Counted from the first letter of the stretch, positions 26,935 through 36,881 are shown. The stretch is DNA of 64,000 nt from Fusobacterium_C necrophorum_A (GCF_004134945.1 NZ_SBAP01000002.1:62001-126000); one strand, 5' to 3'. Notes: generated by a model from the sequence alone, not told the origin. Made by a program: numbers and translations.

Positions 26935-27285
26935 TTATTTAAAACTTTCCACTGCCTCTTCTTCTGTTGCGTAAATTTCAAAAATCTCATCCAAACCAAT
27001 CATGTCAAAAATAGTTTGAATATGGTTGTTCAAACGAATAATCTTAATATCTCCGCCAATTTCTTTTACCGCCTGCAATTTTCCTCGTAAGATTCCCATT
27101 GCTAAACTATTGATATGTACTAAATTTTGACAATCCAAAATTAATCTGATATCTCCCGTATCAATGTGTTTATTCATTACTTCTTTCAATTTCGGTGCCA
27201 TTAGAGCATCCAATTCTCCTGTTACTGCAATGACAATGATTCCGCTTTCCAATTTTTTTTCTGCCAATTCAAATGTATTTTCCAT
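26935..27285 (-). CDS. Anti-anti-sigma factor (STAS domain)
   Basis: 116-residue single STAS domain of the SpoIIAA/RsbV type. The likely phosphorylated serine is Ser60 in LVHINSLAMGILRG, and DLILDCQ-like strand sequence (RLILDCQNL) precedes it. By family knowledge it releases a sigma factor or other target from its kinase partner when dephosphorylated. The gene lies 4 bases after the kinase gene. No sigma factor or PP2C phosphatase is nearby. Confidence 0.88.
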   Translation of the reverse strand: MENTFELAEKKLESGIIVIAVTGELDALMAPKLKEVMNKHIDTGDIRLILDCQNLVHINSLAMGILRGKLQAVKEIGGDIKIIRLNNHIQTIFDMIGLDEIFEIYATEEEAVESFK

Positions 27286-27289
27286 AATA

Positions 27290-27685
27290 TTACATAACCT
27301 CCCTGACTTCTTTTTCTATTCTAAACACAGTTCCTTGTTCTTTTTTTACAATTTCAAACATATCGACTAATTTTCTCGCTAAAATTAAACCAATTCCGCC
27401 TTCTTCCTTACTTACCTTTTTATCATCATATCCTGTTCCGCTATCTTCTACAAATAACCGGATCTTGGATCCCTCTTTTTCAATATTGATAATCACTTCC
27501 CCAAGTTGATTTTGATAAGCATGTTCAATGGCATTCGTCGCCAATTCATCAACAACAGAAAGAAGCTGCACGATATCTCCTTCTGCAATGTGATGATTTT
27601 GTAAATATGCCCTTATCATGGCTCGAACTACAGATAAGTTTTCCAAAGAAGAAGGAATATGGACTTCTACTTCTGTTTGTTTCAC
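27290..27685 (-). CDS. Anti-sigma factor serine kinase (SpoIIAB/RsbW-like)
   Basis: 131 residues, GHKL ATPase. N-box VVDELATNAIEHAY with Glu47 and Asn51, G1 box FVEDSGTGYDD, and G2 EEGGIGLILARKLVD. It would phosphorylate the adjacent STAS protein and sequester a partner. Its cognate sigma factor is not encoded here, so the output is unknown. Four-base gaps to both neighbours show co-translation. Confidence 0.87.
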   Translation of the reverse strand: MKQTEVEVHIPSSLENLSVVRAMIRAYLQNHHIAEGDIVQLLSVVDELATNAIEHAYQNQLGEVIINIEKEGSKIRLFVEDSGTGYDDKKVSKEEGGIGLILARKLVDMFEIVKKEQGTVFRIEKEVREVM

Positions 27686-27689
27686 CTTC

Positions 27690-28076
27690 TCACCTTCTTT
27701 TTTCTAAATCATATATCCACCATTTCCCTTGTTTCCAGACATAAAAAATAGTAAAATATTCCGTTCTATCTCCATATTGTATTGCAACAAGCCCCTCTAT
27801 TTTGGGGAAATTGTACTCTGGTTCCTTGAAATAAAATTGAATCTCCTGTCTCTGAATATTCAGTCTTACTAATTCTTGATATAGATATTTATTTTTTACA
27901 TTGACCAACATTTTTTCTTGTAAATTTTCTATCTTTTTCTCTTCCAAAGCTTCTTTCACTTCAGAAACAAAAAACTTCCATTGTTCTTGAGAAAAATTTT
28001 GCTCCGTCTTAGAAGATAAATTTGAACAGGATGTAAACAAGTATATTAAAAAAATAACAGTTAATACTTTCTTCAT
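27690..28076 (-). CDS. Small putative lipoprotein
   Basis: 128 residues. The signal peptide MKKVLTVIFLIYLFTSC ends in a lipobox (LFTSC, lipidated Cys17), then comes a Lys/Glu-rich helix and a C-terminal beta-rich half with several aromatic residues (YFTIFYVWKQGKWWIYDLEKR). No family is recognised. It lies between miaA and the anti-sigma kinase and could be cell-envelope input to that pair, but this is only context. Confidence 0.75.
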   Translation of the reverse strand: MKKVLTVIFLIYLFTSCSNLSSKTEQNFSQEQWKFFVSEVKEALEEKKIENLQEKMLVNVKNKYLYQELVRLNIQRQEIQFYFKEPEYNFPKIEGLVAIQYGDRTEYFTIFYVWKQGKWWIYDLEKRR

Positions 28077-28111
28077 TCTATATTATCCCCTTTTTTCATA
28101 ATATCATATCA

Positions 28112-29020
28112 CTATTTTTTTATCAAGAAATTCTTAATGTCTTCCAAAATTTCTTCTTCCGATTGTTCATCTAAATTGTACCAAATATAATCCTTTTTTT
28201 GCTTGAACCAAGTAAATTGTCTTTTTGCATAATGTCTACTGTCTCTTTTGATAAGCTCAATCGCCTTCGGTAAAGAAATAACACCATCCAAATATTCTAT
28301 CATTTGAGCATAACCAATAATTCGCAATTTTTTAAGAGCTTCTCCATAGGACTGATACAAAGTTCGTACTTCTTCCTCCAATCCTTCTTCTATCATCTTA
28401 TCCACTCTCTGATCAATTCTTTCATAGAGCTTCCCTCGCTCTCTTTCCAAAGCCACTTTGTAAAAAGAGTACTCATTCCTCTTCACATTCTGTTTCGACA
28501 ACACGGCAAAGGATTTTCCCGTTAAGGCAAAAACTTCCAAAGCCCTCTCTATTCTCACACGATTATTCGGATGAATTCCGGTCGCAGACAGGGGATCTTG
28601 TCGCAATAATTCCTGATACAAATCCTCCGTACTTCTTTGCAAAAACTGTTCTCTCAATTCTATATTTGCAGAAGGCAAGGCGGAAAGACCGTCACTGACC
28701 GCCGATAAATATAAACCGGTTCCTCCCACCAAAAGAATATTTTCTTTTTTTCGATATTTTTCCTGTAAAAGAGTGTTGACAGTCTCCGCAAACTCTCCCA
28801 CACTGTATTTTCGGATAGGTTCTATCACATTCAAAAGATGATGAGTTACCCCTTCCATTTCTTCTTTTTTAATCTTTGCGGTTCCAATATCGAGACCTCG
28901 ATATACCTGTGCGGAATCCGCGGAAATAATGTCCGCTTTGAATTCTTTTGCCAAAGAGATTGATAAAGAGGTCTTTCCTACCCCTGTAGGTCCTCCCAGA
29001 ATAATCGCTTTTCTCTCCAT
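28112..29020 (-). CDS. miaA: tRNA dimethylallyltransferase MiaA
   Basis: Adds dimethylallyl to N6 of A37 in tRNAs that read UNN codons. P-loop GPTGVGKTS at residues 10-18, then SADSAQVYRGLDIGTAK and the substrate segment GGTGLYLSA; the C-terminal RRDSRHYAKRQFTWFK-like stretch (KRDSRHYAKRQFTWFK) is also diagnostic. 302 residues. 9 bases after obgE. Confidence 0.96.
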   Translation of the reverse strand: MERKAIILGGPTGVGKTSLSISLAKEFKADIISADSAQVYRGLDIGTAKIKKEEMEGVTHHLLNVIEPIRKYSVGEFAETVNTLLQEKYRKKENILLVGGTGLYLSAVSDGLSALPSANIELREQFLQRSTEDLYQELLRQDPLSATGIHPNNRVRIERALEVFALTGKSFAVLSKQNVKRNEYSFYKVALERERGKLYERIDQRVDKMIEEGLEEEVRTLYQSYGEALKKLRIIGYAQMIEYLDGVISLPKAIELIKRDSRHYAKRQFTWFKQKKDYIWYNLDEQSEEEILEDIKNFLIKK

Positions 29021-29029
29021 ACTTCTTTC

Positions 29030-30316
29030 CTATTCTACATATTCAAATTCCACATTTGCGATTTTTACAGTATCTCCGTCTTCAATTCCCGCTTCCTGCA
29101 TAGCTTCTTCCATTCCTAAGCTTCTCATCAAATGTAAAAAATTTACAATGGATTCATCGTCCATACCGATGACATATTTTGCCAAAACACCGTCCACAAT
29201 ACGTCCCTCAATATGATAGACTCCCTCTTCGTCCTGTGTAATTTCAAAATCATCTTTTTGAATTTTCAATTCTTGTAACACTTCCCTAATATCCGTTTCT
29301 TCTTCTAAAGGTTCTCTTTCCACTTTTTGAATTCGATCAAAGGTTTTGTATAAAATCTCTTTCAATCCTTCATTCAATAAAACAGATACCGGATAAACTT
29401 CATATCCTTTTTCTTCAACATAAGATTTAAATTTCTCATATTTTTCCATATCCCAAAGCAAATCCATTTTGTTTGCCAATACAATTTGTGGTTTTTTTGC
29501 CAACTTTTCACTGAATTTCGATAGCTCTTCGTTAATTTTTTCAAAATCGGCAATGGCATCTCTTCCTTCCGTTTCTGAAACATCTACCAAATGATATATC
29601 ATCTTACAACGTTCGATATGTCTTAAAAATTTATCTCCTAAGCCGACTCCTTCATGAGCACCTTCAATCAATCCGGGAATGTCGGCAATGACAAAAGATT
29701 TTCCTTCTTCTATACGAACGACTCCCAATTTCGGTTCCAATGTCGTGAAATGATAACTTCCCACCTTAGAATTTGCAGCAGAGACTCGATTGATGAAACT
29801 GGATTTTCCAACTGAGGGATAGCCCACAAGAGCGACATCTGCAAGCAATTTCAATTCCAATTTTATTTGAAGTTCCGCACCTTCTCTCCCTTTTTCTGCA
29901 ATTTTAGGAGCTTTTCTCGTTGAAGTTTTAAAATGTACATTTCCCCAACCCCCTCGTCCGCCTTTCAACAGCATTCGAGTTTCTTTTTTTTCGTGCATAT
30001 CCAAAAGTAGTTTTCCTGTCTGTAAATCTCGAACCTGTGTTCCTACCGGAACCCTAATGATTAAATCTTCTCCGGACTTTCCAAACATTTGCTTTTTTTG
30101 TCCATTTTCTCCATGTTGAGCTTTGAATATTTTTTTATATTTAAAATCCACTAAGGTATTCACATTGGGATCCGCATAGAAGAATACGCTTCCGCCGTTT
30201 CCACCGTCTCCGCCATCCGGTCCTCCGAACTGTACGGATTTTTCTCTTCGAAAAGCTGCGGAACCGTCTCCGCCATTTCCCGCTTTTACCGTAATTACAA
30301 CTTCATCTATAAACAT
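29030..30316 (-). CDS. obgE: GTPase ObgE/CgtA
   Basis: 428 residues in the order glycine-rich Obg fold (GNGGDGSAAFRREK, GGPDGGDGGNGG), G domain with GYPSVGKSSF, DIPGLIEGAHEGVGLG and NKMDL, and a C-terminal OCT domain (~350-428). An essential GTPase of 50S ribosome assembly and stress signalling. 17 bases after the ABC-F gene. Confidence 0.96.
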   Translation of the reverse strand: MFIDEVVITVKAGNGGDGSAAFRREKSVQFGGPDGGDGGNGGSVFFYADPNVNTLVDFKYKKIFKAQHGENGQKKQMFGKSGEDLIIRVPVGTQVRDLQTGKLLLDMHEKKETRMLLKGGRGGWGNVHFKTSTRKAPKIAEKGREGAELQIKLELKLLADVALVGYPSVGKSSFINRVSAANSKVGSYHFTTLEPKLGVVRIEEGKSFVIADIPGLIEGAHEGVGLGDKFLRHIERCKMIYHLVDVSETEGRDAIADFEKINEELSKFSEKLAKKPQIVLANKMDLLWDMEKYEKFKSYVEEKGYEVYPVSVLLNEGLKEILYKTFDRIQKVEREPLEEETDIREVLQELKIQKDDFEITQDEEGVYHIEGRIVDGVLAKYVIGMDDESIVNFLHLMRSLGMEEAMQEAGIEDGDTVKIANVEFEYVE

Positions 30317-30333
30317 GTTTTCCTCTCTTTTGC

Positions 30334-31956
30334 TTATTCCGCATACATCGCTTCAATTTTTGCTTGAAGCTCTTCATCTTCCAAATATTCATCATAGGAC
30401 ATCCACTTGTCAACCAGTCCGCTTGGAGTGATTTCAATAATGCGATTTGCCACAGTTTGAATAAATTCATGGTCATGAGCTCCAAATAAAATGGTTCCCT
30501 TAAATTTTATCAATGCCTTATTCAAAGAAGTGATGGATTCCAAATCCAAGTGATCGCTCGGATTATCAAATAAGAGCACATTGGCTCCCGACAACATCAT
30601 CCGCGACAGCATGCAACGAACTTTTTCTCCTCCGGATAAAACCGTACATTTTTTTAAAGTTTCTTCTCCCGAAAATAGCATTCTTCCTAAGAATCCTCGA
30701 ACAAAGGCTTCATGTTCATCCGGAGAATACGGTCGTAGCCATTCAATCAAATTTAAATCGGGATTCTTAAAGAAAGCACTGTTATCTCTCGGCATATAGG
30801 CTTGAGAAGTCGTAACTCCCCAAGTATAGGTTCCGGAATCCGCTTCCATTTCTCCGGCTAAAATATTTAATAAAGTCGTCTTTACAATATCATTTTTTGC
30901 CAAGAAAACTACCTTATCTCCTGTGTTAATAGTAAAACTTACATTATCCAACACTTTGACTCCATCAATTGTTTTGGATAAATTCTCCACTTTCAACATA
31001 TTATTTCCGGCATCTCGATCCGGTTTAAATTCAATGAAAGGATATTTTCGATTAGAAATTTGCATATCTTCCAATTGTAATTTTTCCAATTGTTTCTTTC
31101 TGGAAGTTGCCTGTTTTGACTTGGAAGCATTTGCACTGAAACGTGCAATAAATTCTTGCAATTCCTGTCTTTTTTGTTCCAATTTCTTGTTCTTGTTGGA
31201 AATCAATTGTATCATCAATTGGTTGGACTCATACCAGAAATCATAGTTTCCCACATACATTTTAATTTTTCCATAATCAATATCCGTAATGTGAGTACAC
31301 ACCTTATTTAAGAAATGTCTATCATGAGACACGACCAAAACGGTGGTATGTTCCAAATTCATAATAAAGTTTTCCAACCAGCTAATTGCCTTAATATCCA
31401 AACCGTTGGTCGGTTCGTCCAATAACAAAGCATCCGGCTCCCCAAATAAAGCTTGAGCCAACAGTACCTTTACTTTCTGTGCTTCGGTCAACTCTTTCAT
31501 CAGAGCATGATGAAAATCCGCACCAATCCCTAATCCCATCAACAGGGTTTCCGCTTCCGTTTCCGCTTCCCAACCGTTCAGTTCTGCAAATTCTCCCTCT
31601 AATTCCGCCGCTCGCAATCCGTCTTCATCTGTAAATTCTTCCTTGGCATAAATAGCATTTTTTTCCACCATAATGTCCCATAGAATTTTATTTCCCATTA
31701 ACACGACGTTTAATACTTCTTCTTCTTCATATTGAAAGTGATCTTGTTTTAAAACAGACATTCTTTTCTTTTTATCAAAAATCACTTCCCCTTCCGTTGC
31801 CTCTAAATCTCCCGATAATATTTTCACAAAAGTAGATTTTCCTGCTCCATTTGCTCCAATAATTCCATAACAATTTCCCGGTGTAAATTTTAGATTTGCA
31901 TCTTCAAAAAGCTTTCTTCCTGAGAAACGCATTCCTAATCCACTTGTAATAATCAT
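30334..31956 (-). CDS. ABC-F family ATPase (YbiT-like)
   Basis: 540 residues, two ABC domains joined by a charged linker (~240-310), no membrane part. NBD1 Walker A GANGAGKS is at 34-41, with Walker B ALLLDEPTNGLD; its signature is degenerate (LTEAQ). NBD2 has a degenerate Walker A (AKNDIVKTT) but an intact LSGGEK. Degenerate NBD2 P-loops also occur in YbiT-type members. ABC-F proteins act on ribosomes as translation factors. First gene of the operon leading to rny; antibiotic resistance is not implied. Confidence 0.88.
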   Translation of the reverse strand: MIITSGLGMRFSGRKLFEDANLKFTPGNCYGIIGANGAGKSTFVKILSGDLEATEGEVIFDKKKRMSVLKQDHFQYEEEEVLNVVLMGNKILWDIMVEKNAIYAKEEFTDEDGLRAAELEGEFAELNGWEAETEAETLLMGLGIGADFHHALMKELTEAQKVKVLLAQALFGEPDALLLDEPTNGLDIKAISWLENFIMNLEHTTVLVVSHDRHFLNKVCTHITDIDYGKIKMYVGNYDFWYESNQLMIQLISNKNKKLEQKRQELQEFIARFSANASKSKQATSRKKQLEKLQLEDMQISNRKYPFIEFKPDRDAGNNMLKVENLSKTIDGVKVLDNVSFTINTGDKVVFLAKNDIVKTTLLNILAGEMEADSGTYTWGVTTSQAYMPRDNSAFFKNPDLNLIEWLRPYSPDEHEAFVRGFLGRMLFSGEETLKKCTVLSGGEKVRCMLSRMMLSGANVLLFDNPSDHLDLESITSLNKALIKFKGTILFGAHDHEFIQTVANRIIEITPSGLVDKWMSYDEYLEDEELQAKIEAMYAE

Positions 31957-32128
31957 TCTATTTTAATTCCTCCTATCTTGAATTCCAAAAAACACTTTTA
32001 TTTTACCATATTTTTTATCTTTTTTCAATTTCTCAAATAAAAATTGTACTTTTAAAAAAGAATACAATTTCTTCTAAAATTTCTTAAAAACTATATATAA
32101 AATTTTTGAAAAAGAAACGAGAAAAATC

Positions 32129-32157
32129 TTGCTAAAATTTTATTTTCTAAGTATAAT
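32129..32157 (+). promoter_or_regulatory. Promoter of the PTS EIIC-like gene
   Basis: TTGCTA (32129-32134) and TATAAT (32152-32157) with a 17-base spacer, about 60 bases ahead of the ATG at 32216. Confidence 0.65.
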
Positions 32158-32215
32158 AACTTACAAATAATTGTCTTGTCATTTGACATTACATAAAAAA
32201 GGAGTGGATAATCAC

Positions 32216-33208
32216 ATGAAAAATTTTTGTATTAAAACTTTAAACGGTATGGCTTTGGGGCTATTTTCTTCTTTAATTATCGGCTTAATTTTAAAACAAT
32301 GTGGGCAATTTTTACATCTTCCTATTTTGATTCAATTCGGAACCTTAGCACAATATTTCATGGGTCCTGCTATTGGAGTAGGAGTTGCTTATTCGTTACA
32401 AGTTCCTCCTTTGGTACTCATCGCTTCTTTAATCACGGGAGCCTTTGGAGCGGGAAGCATTCAATTTGTAGAGGGAATCGCTCAAATAAGAATCGGAGAA
32501 CCTATGGGAGCCTATATCGCCTCTTTAGTTGCTGCTTTACTTATTACAAAACTTTCCGGAAAAACAAAATTGGATATTATTTTACTTCCGGCTTGTACAA
32601 TTATTGTCGGTTGTCTCGTTGGAATTTTTATTTCTCCCGGAATTAGTTTTTTCATGAAATATTTGGGAGAAATTATCAACAAAGCTACCGAACTACATCC
32701 TGTTATGATGGGAATTACCCTAGCCGTTTCTATGGGAATGATTTTGACCTTGCCTATCAGTTCCGCGGCTATCGGAATTTCTTTGGGACTTCATGGACTC
32801 GCCGCCGGAGCTGCTTTGGTCGGTTGTTGTTGTCAGATGATAGGCTTTGCAACCATTTCTTATCGTGAGAACGGAATGGGAGGTTTTATTTCTCAAGGAA
32901 TTGGAACTTCTATGTTGCAAATTCCAAACATCATTAAAAATCCTTGGATATGGCTCCCTTCCATCTTAGCCAGTGCAATCTTAGGTCCTCTTTCAACGAC
33001 CGTTTTTCATATGGAAAGTAATTCCGTCGGTTCCGGAATGGGAACAAGCGGTCTGGTTGGACAGATTTCCACTTTGGCAGTTATGGGAAGTTCTTCCATT
33101 CCTTCCATGTTACTTTTACATTTTTTTCTTCCTGCCTTATTAAGCTATCTCTTTGCTCAATTCTTACGAAGACAAAATAAAATAAGAGAAGGGGATCTGA
33201 CTTTATAA
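32216..33208 (+). CDS. PTS EIIC-like membrane protein (PTS_EIIC_2 type)
   Basis: 330 residues with nine or ten hydrophobic helices and many Gly-rich loops (FMGPAIGVGVAYSLQVPP, SITGAFGAGS-like region, ISSAAIGISLGLHGLAAGAALVGCC). It resembles the stand-alone PTS_EIIC_2 group that lacks IIA and IIB parts, so whether it transports by phosphorylation is unknown. The frame opens at 32171, but ATG 32216 (MKNFCIKTLNGMALG) behind AAAGGAG is the better start. Single gene between its own promoter and terminator. Confidence 0.78.
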   Translation: MKNFCIKTLNGMALGLFSSLIIGLILKQCGQFLHLPILIQFGTLAQYFMGPAIGVGVAYSLQVPPLVLIASLITGAFGAGSIQFVEGIAQIRIGEPMGAYIASLVAALLITKLSGKTKLDIILLPACTIIVGCLVGIFISPGISFFMKYLGEIINKATELHPVMMGITLAVSMGMILTLPISSAAIGISLGLHGLAAGAALVGCCCQMIGFATISYRENGMGGFISQGIGTSMLQIPNIIKNPWIWLPSILASAILGPLSTTVFHMESNSVGSGMGTSGLVGQISTLAVMGSSSIPSMLLLHFFLPALLSYLFAQFLRRQNKIREGDLTL

Positions 33209-33221
33209 TCCCTCATCTCTT

Positions 33222-33258
33222 CGGTAACTTATGTTACCGCCTTCTTTTCTTTTTTTTT
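33222..33258 (+). terminator. Terminator after the PTS EIIC-like gene
   Basis: A 7-bp perfect stem CGGTAAC/GTTACCG (33222-33228 with 33233-33239) followed by a long T-rich tract. Confidence 0.85.
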
Positions 33259-33311
33259 GCTATACTCCATGTACAAATTAGAAAAAAACAAAAGTTAAGG
33301 AGGATATGAAT

Positions 33312-34979
33312 ATGTGTAACACAAATATGTTTTGTTATCAATGTCAGGAAACATTTAAAAATGAAGGGTGTCAAATCTCAGGAGTATGTGGTAAAAAACC
33401 GACAACAGCTTCTTTACAAGATTTACTTATTTATATCGATAAAGGAGTGGCAAATTACAGTCAAGCATTAAGAGAGCTAAAAAGTCCTCTTATCAATCCT
33501 ACAGTAAATAAATATCTAATTCATTCTTTATTTATTACCATTACCAATGCAAACTTTGATGATCAGGAAATTTTCCATGAAATTCAAAGTGGTTTACAAC
33601 TTCGAGAAATGTTAAAAGCGGAATGCAAGAAATTAGGCTTAAGTACAAAATTTGGAAATCATAACTTGGCAAATTGGTATTTTACAGAGGAAAGAGATAT
33701 TCTAAATTTCTCAAAAACAGTAGGTGTTTTGAGAACTGCCAATGAAGATATCCGTTCTTTACGAGAATTACTAACCTATGGATTAAAAGGAATGGCAGCT
33801 TACACAGAACATGCTTTCCATTTAGGGAAAACAGATGATAGTATTTTCGCTTTCTTAGAAAAAGCATTGTTGGCAACGGAAGATGAGCATTTAGGAGTGA
33901 AGGAATTGATTCCCCTTGTATTAGAATGTGGACAATTTGGAGTTTCCGCTATGGCTCTCCTTGACAATGCAAACACATCAGCCTTCGGACAGCCGGAAAT
34001 TACAAAAGTAAACATTGGAGTGGGAAGTAGACCGGGAATTTTAATCAGCGGACATGACTTAAATGATATAAAACAATTGTTGGAACAAAGTAAAGATGCC
34101 GGAGTGGATATTTATACTCATTCGGAAATGTTACCGGCTCACTATTATCCGGAATTAAAAAAATATCCTCATCTATTCGGAAATTATGGAAATGCTTGGT
34201 GGAAGCAAAAAGAAGAATTTGAAACTTTTAACGGGCCTATCGTATTCACGACAAATTGTATCGTTCCTCCTAAAAAAGGAGCCGGCTACGAAGGAAAGGT
34301 CTTCACAACCAATGCTGCAGGATTTCCGGATTGGAAAAAAATTCCGGTAAGAGAAGATGGAAGTAAAGATTTTTCAGAAGTCATTGAAATGGCAAAAACC
34401 TGTCAAGCTCCGAAAGAAATTGAACAGGGAGAAATCATTGGAGGCTTTGCTCACAATCAAGTATTTGCCTTAGCGGATAAGGTAGTGGAAGCTGTAAAAT
34501 CCGGGGCAATTCAAAAATTTGTAGTGATGGGTGGTTGTGATGGAAGGCATAAAGAAAGAGATTACTATGGTGACTTTGCAAAATCCCTACCGAAAGATAC
34601 GGTTATCTTAACCGCAGGATGTGCAAAATATCGATACAATAAAATGAATTTGGGAGATATTGGCGGAATTCCGAGAGTATTGGATGCCGGACAATGCAAT
34701 GACTCTTATTCTTTGGCTGTCATTGCTTTAAAGTTAAAAGAAGTCTTTGAGTTGGATGATATTAACAAGTTACCGATTATTTATAATATCGCTTGGTATG
34801 AACAAAAAGCTGTTATAGTCTTGTTAGCTCTACTATATCTCGGAGTAAAAAATATTCATTTGGGACCAAGCTTGCCTGCCTTCCTTTCTCCAAATGTTGC
34901 TAAAGTTTTAGTGGAAAACTTCGGAATTGCAGGAATTGGAACTGTGGAAGAAGATATAAAAACATTTTTTGAAGTTTAA
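33312..34979 (+). CDS. hcp: Hybrid cluster protein (hydroxylamine reductase), class I
   Basis: 555 residues. The N-terminal cluster motif CX2CX8CX5C (CYQCQETF...CQISGVC) is that of the [4Fe-4S] class I Hcp of strict anaerobes. The hybrid-cluster ligands follow, including GHD (LISGHDLND), NCIVPP, GGCDGR and AGCAKY. Hcp proteins act on nitric oxide or hydroxylamine as a nitrosative-stress defence. ATG 33306 lies only 2 bases from AAGGAGG, whereas ATG 33312 (MCNTNMF) is 8 bases away, so the latter is chosen. No Hcr reductase gene is adjacent. Confidence 0.94.
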   Translation: MCNTNMFCYQCQETFKNEGCQISGVCGKKPTTASLQDLLIYIDKGVANYSQALRELKSPLINPTVNKYLIHSLFITITNANFDDQEIFHEIQSGLQLREMLKAECKKLGLSTKFGNHNLANWYFTEERDILNFSKTVGVLRTANEDIRSLRELLTYGLKGMAAYTEHAFHLGKTDDSIFAFLEKALLATEDEHLGVKELIPLVLECGQFGVSAMALLDNANTSAFGQPEITKVNIGVGSRPGILISGHDLNDIKQLLEQSKDAGVDIYTHSEMLPAHYYPELKKYPHLFGNYGNAWWKQKEEFETFNGPIVFTTNCIVPPKKGAGYEGKVFTTNAAGFPDWKKIPVREDGSKDFSEVIEMAKTCQAPKEIEQGEIIGGFAHNQVFALADKVVEAVKSGAIQKFVVMGGCDGRHKERDYYGDFAKSLPKDTVILTAGCAKYRYNKMNLGDIGGIPRVLDAGQCNDSYSLAVIALKLKEVFELDDINKLPIIYNIAWYEQKAVIVLLALLYLGVKNIHLGPSLPAFLSPNVAKVLVENFGIAGIGTVEEDIKTFFEV

Positions 34980-35030
34980 TTGGACTCTTCGTCTCCTCAT
35001 ATTGATAAAAAATAGAATATGAAATTTTTA

Positions 35031-35077
35031 AGAGGGGCTATTTCAAAATGATTCATTCTGAGATAGCCCCTCTTTCT
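35031..35077. terminator. Bidirectional terminator between hcp and the betaine transporter
   Basis: A 15-bp stem (AGAGGGGCTATTTCA with TGAGATAGCCCCTCT) with T-rich sequence on the plus-strand side and A/T-rich sequence on the other side, between convergent genes. Confidence 0.8.
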
Positions 35078-35192
35078 AGATAGAACCTTTTTATACTTTG
35101 TTCCAATTATTGTATTTTCTAAGTTAAGAAAAGATATTTTGAGACAGTTTTTTCCAGCTTAGGGAAAAGTCAGTACAAAAATTACTGTTTCT

Positions 35193-36881
35193 TTATTTAT
35201 GAGTATCTACCCACTTTCGAGCTGCTTTTTCCACTTCCATTCCATTTTTTATATCTAACATCACTTCTTCAATGTCCTGAGTTGTCCAGTGGAAATTCTT
35301 TAAAATTTGATATACCTCCGGTTTTTCTTGTTGAAGCCCTTTTCTTACAATAGTATGAATATTTTCTCCCTCTCCCATAACTCCTTTGGGGTCTTCTAAA
35401 TATTTCAAATCAAAGTCTTGAAACATCCAATGTGGCGACCAAGAGGTGATTACAATATCTTTTTTATTCTCAATTGCTTTCTTCAAACTTACTGTCATAG
35501 CTCCTGTCGAAGAACATTGTATTTCCCAATTTTTTAAATTTGGATACAATTTTTTTGCTTTTTGTGCCGATAAAACGACTCCGGCTCCCGGCTCTATTCC
35601 TGTGATTACTTGATTTGCCTCGTGCTTTAAATCGGCTATGGAGTTTGCTGCCATGTAAGCAGGAACAACCAGACCGATTCTTGCCCCTTCTAAATTTTCT
35701 CCCAGATCCTCTATCTGGGTCTTATGTTTTTGATAATAACTAAAATGTGTTGTAGGAAGCCAAGCAGAAACCATGGCATCCGCTTCCCCTGTGGCAATAG
35801 ATTCCCACATAACACCGTTATCTAAAGGAATCAATCTTACATCATAGCCTTTGTCCTTTAAAAGCTCCCCTACAACATGAGTTGATGCAATTTCAGTGTC
35901 CCAATTCACATAACTTAAGGTTACCACTTCTTTTTTTTCTTGCTTGGAAAAAAGAAAGCAGACAAGAAAAGTAAGAAGTACAAAAAGAAAAGCATAGATG
36001 TATTTTTTCTTTTTTCTTTCTTTTGGAGCTTTCTTTTTCAACTCTGAACTTGTAAAACGTTGTGTAAAACGATCTATTACGATGGCTAAAATTACCAATG
36101 CAAATCCATTTACAAAACCTTTTCCGACTTCCGCTCGTTGTAAGGCTTCTAATACTCCTCTTCCCAATCCCGGAGCTCCTATCATGGAAGCTGTTACCAC
36201 CATTGATAATGCGAGCATAATACTTTGGTTTATTCCCGCCAGAATTGTATTTTTTGCTAGAGGAAACTCTATCCCACACAATTGCTGCATTTTTGTTGTT
36301 CCAAAAGATTTCGATACCTCAATTAATTCTTGCGGAATTTGTCGAATAGCTAAATTTGTCATTCTTACCGTTGGAGGCAAAGAAAATATGATAGAAGCAA
36401 AGACTCCCGGAACAATTCCAATTCCAAAGAAGGCAACTGCAGGAATTAAATAAACAAAAGATGGCATTGTTTGCATAAAATCCAGTATCGGTTTTAGGAT
36501 TCCTTCCACTTGATCCGACTTTGCAGATAAAATTCCCAGGGGAATTCCAATAAGAATGGAGAGTAAGCTCGACATCCCGACTAAAACAAGAGTGTTCATC
36601 AGTTCTGACCAAAGTCCTTGATTATAGATAAAAAGTAAACCTAAAAACACTAAAAGAGGATACTTCCATTTCTTTTTCCATAAAAAAATGGCAACCCCAG
36701 TCAGCAATATTATCAATACCAAAGGAGGAAAGAACAGAAGAATCTCTTTCATAAGATTCATAATATTTTCTGCATATTTTTGGACGAAAGAAAAAAAATC
36801 TTGAAAAGATTCTGTCATCCATGCAACAGAAATTTCTACCCACTTTGCTACCGGTAAACGTTGTTCTAAAAAATTAAACAT
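35193..36881 (-). CDS. Glycine betaine/choline-type ABC transporter, permease fused to binding protein
   Basis: 562 residues. Residues ~50-290 are an OpuAB/ProW-type permease (LGILSAKSD, the EAA-like loop IPQELIEVSKSFGTTKMQQL, GAPGLGRGVLEAL). A membrane helix at ~300-320 leads into an OpuAC-type binding domain (~330-562) with the aromatic ligand residues of SYVNWDTE, WLPTTH and WSPHWMF. The binding domain is thus tethered outside the membrane. It takes up quaternary-ammonium osmolytes in partnership with the ATPase gene upstream, whose stop it overlaps by 8 bases. Confidence 0.9.
   Translation of the reverse strand: MFNFLEQRLPVAKWVEISVAWMTESFQDFFSFVQKYAENIMNLMKEILLFFPPLVLIILLTGVAIFLWKKKWKYPLLVFLGLLFIYNQGLWSELMNTLVLVGMSSLLSILIGIPLGILSAKSDQVEGILKPILDFMQTMPSFVYLIPAVAFFGIGIVPGVFASIIFSLPPTVRMTNLAIRQIPQELIEVSKSFGTTKMQQLCGIEFPLAKNTILAGINQSIMLALSMVVTASMIGAPGLGRGVLEALQRAEVGKGFVNGFALVILAIVIDRFTQRFTSSELKKKAPKERKKKKYIYAFLFVLLTFLVCFLFSKQEKKEVVTLSYVNWDTEIASTHVVGELLKDKGYDVRLIPLDNGVMWESIATGEADAMVSAWLPTTHFSYYQKHKTQIEDLGENLEGARIGLVVPAYMAANSIADLKHEANQVITGIEPGAGVVLSAQKAKKLYPNLKNWEIQCSSTGAMTVSLKKAIENKKDIVITSWSPHWMFQDFDLKYLEDPKGVMGEGENIHTIVRKGLQQEKPEVYQILKNFHWTTQDIEEVMLDIKNGMEVEKAARKWVDTHK

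Noticed and set aside
30334..31956. Antibiotic-resistance ABC-F
   Set aside because: The sequence is of the YbiT-like housekeeping type and sits in a core operon with obgE and miaA.
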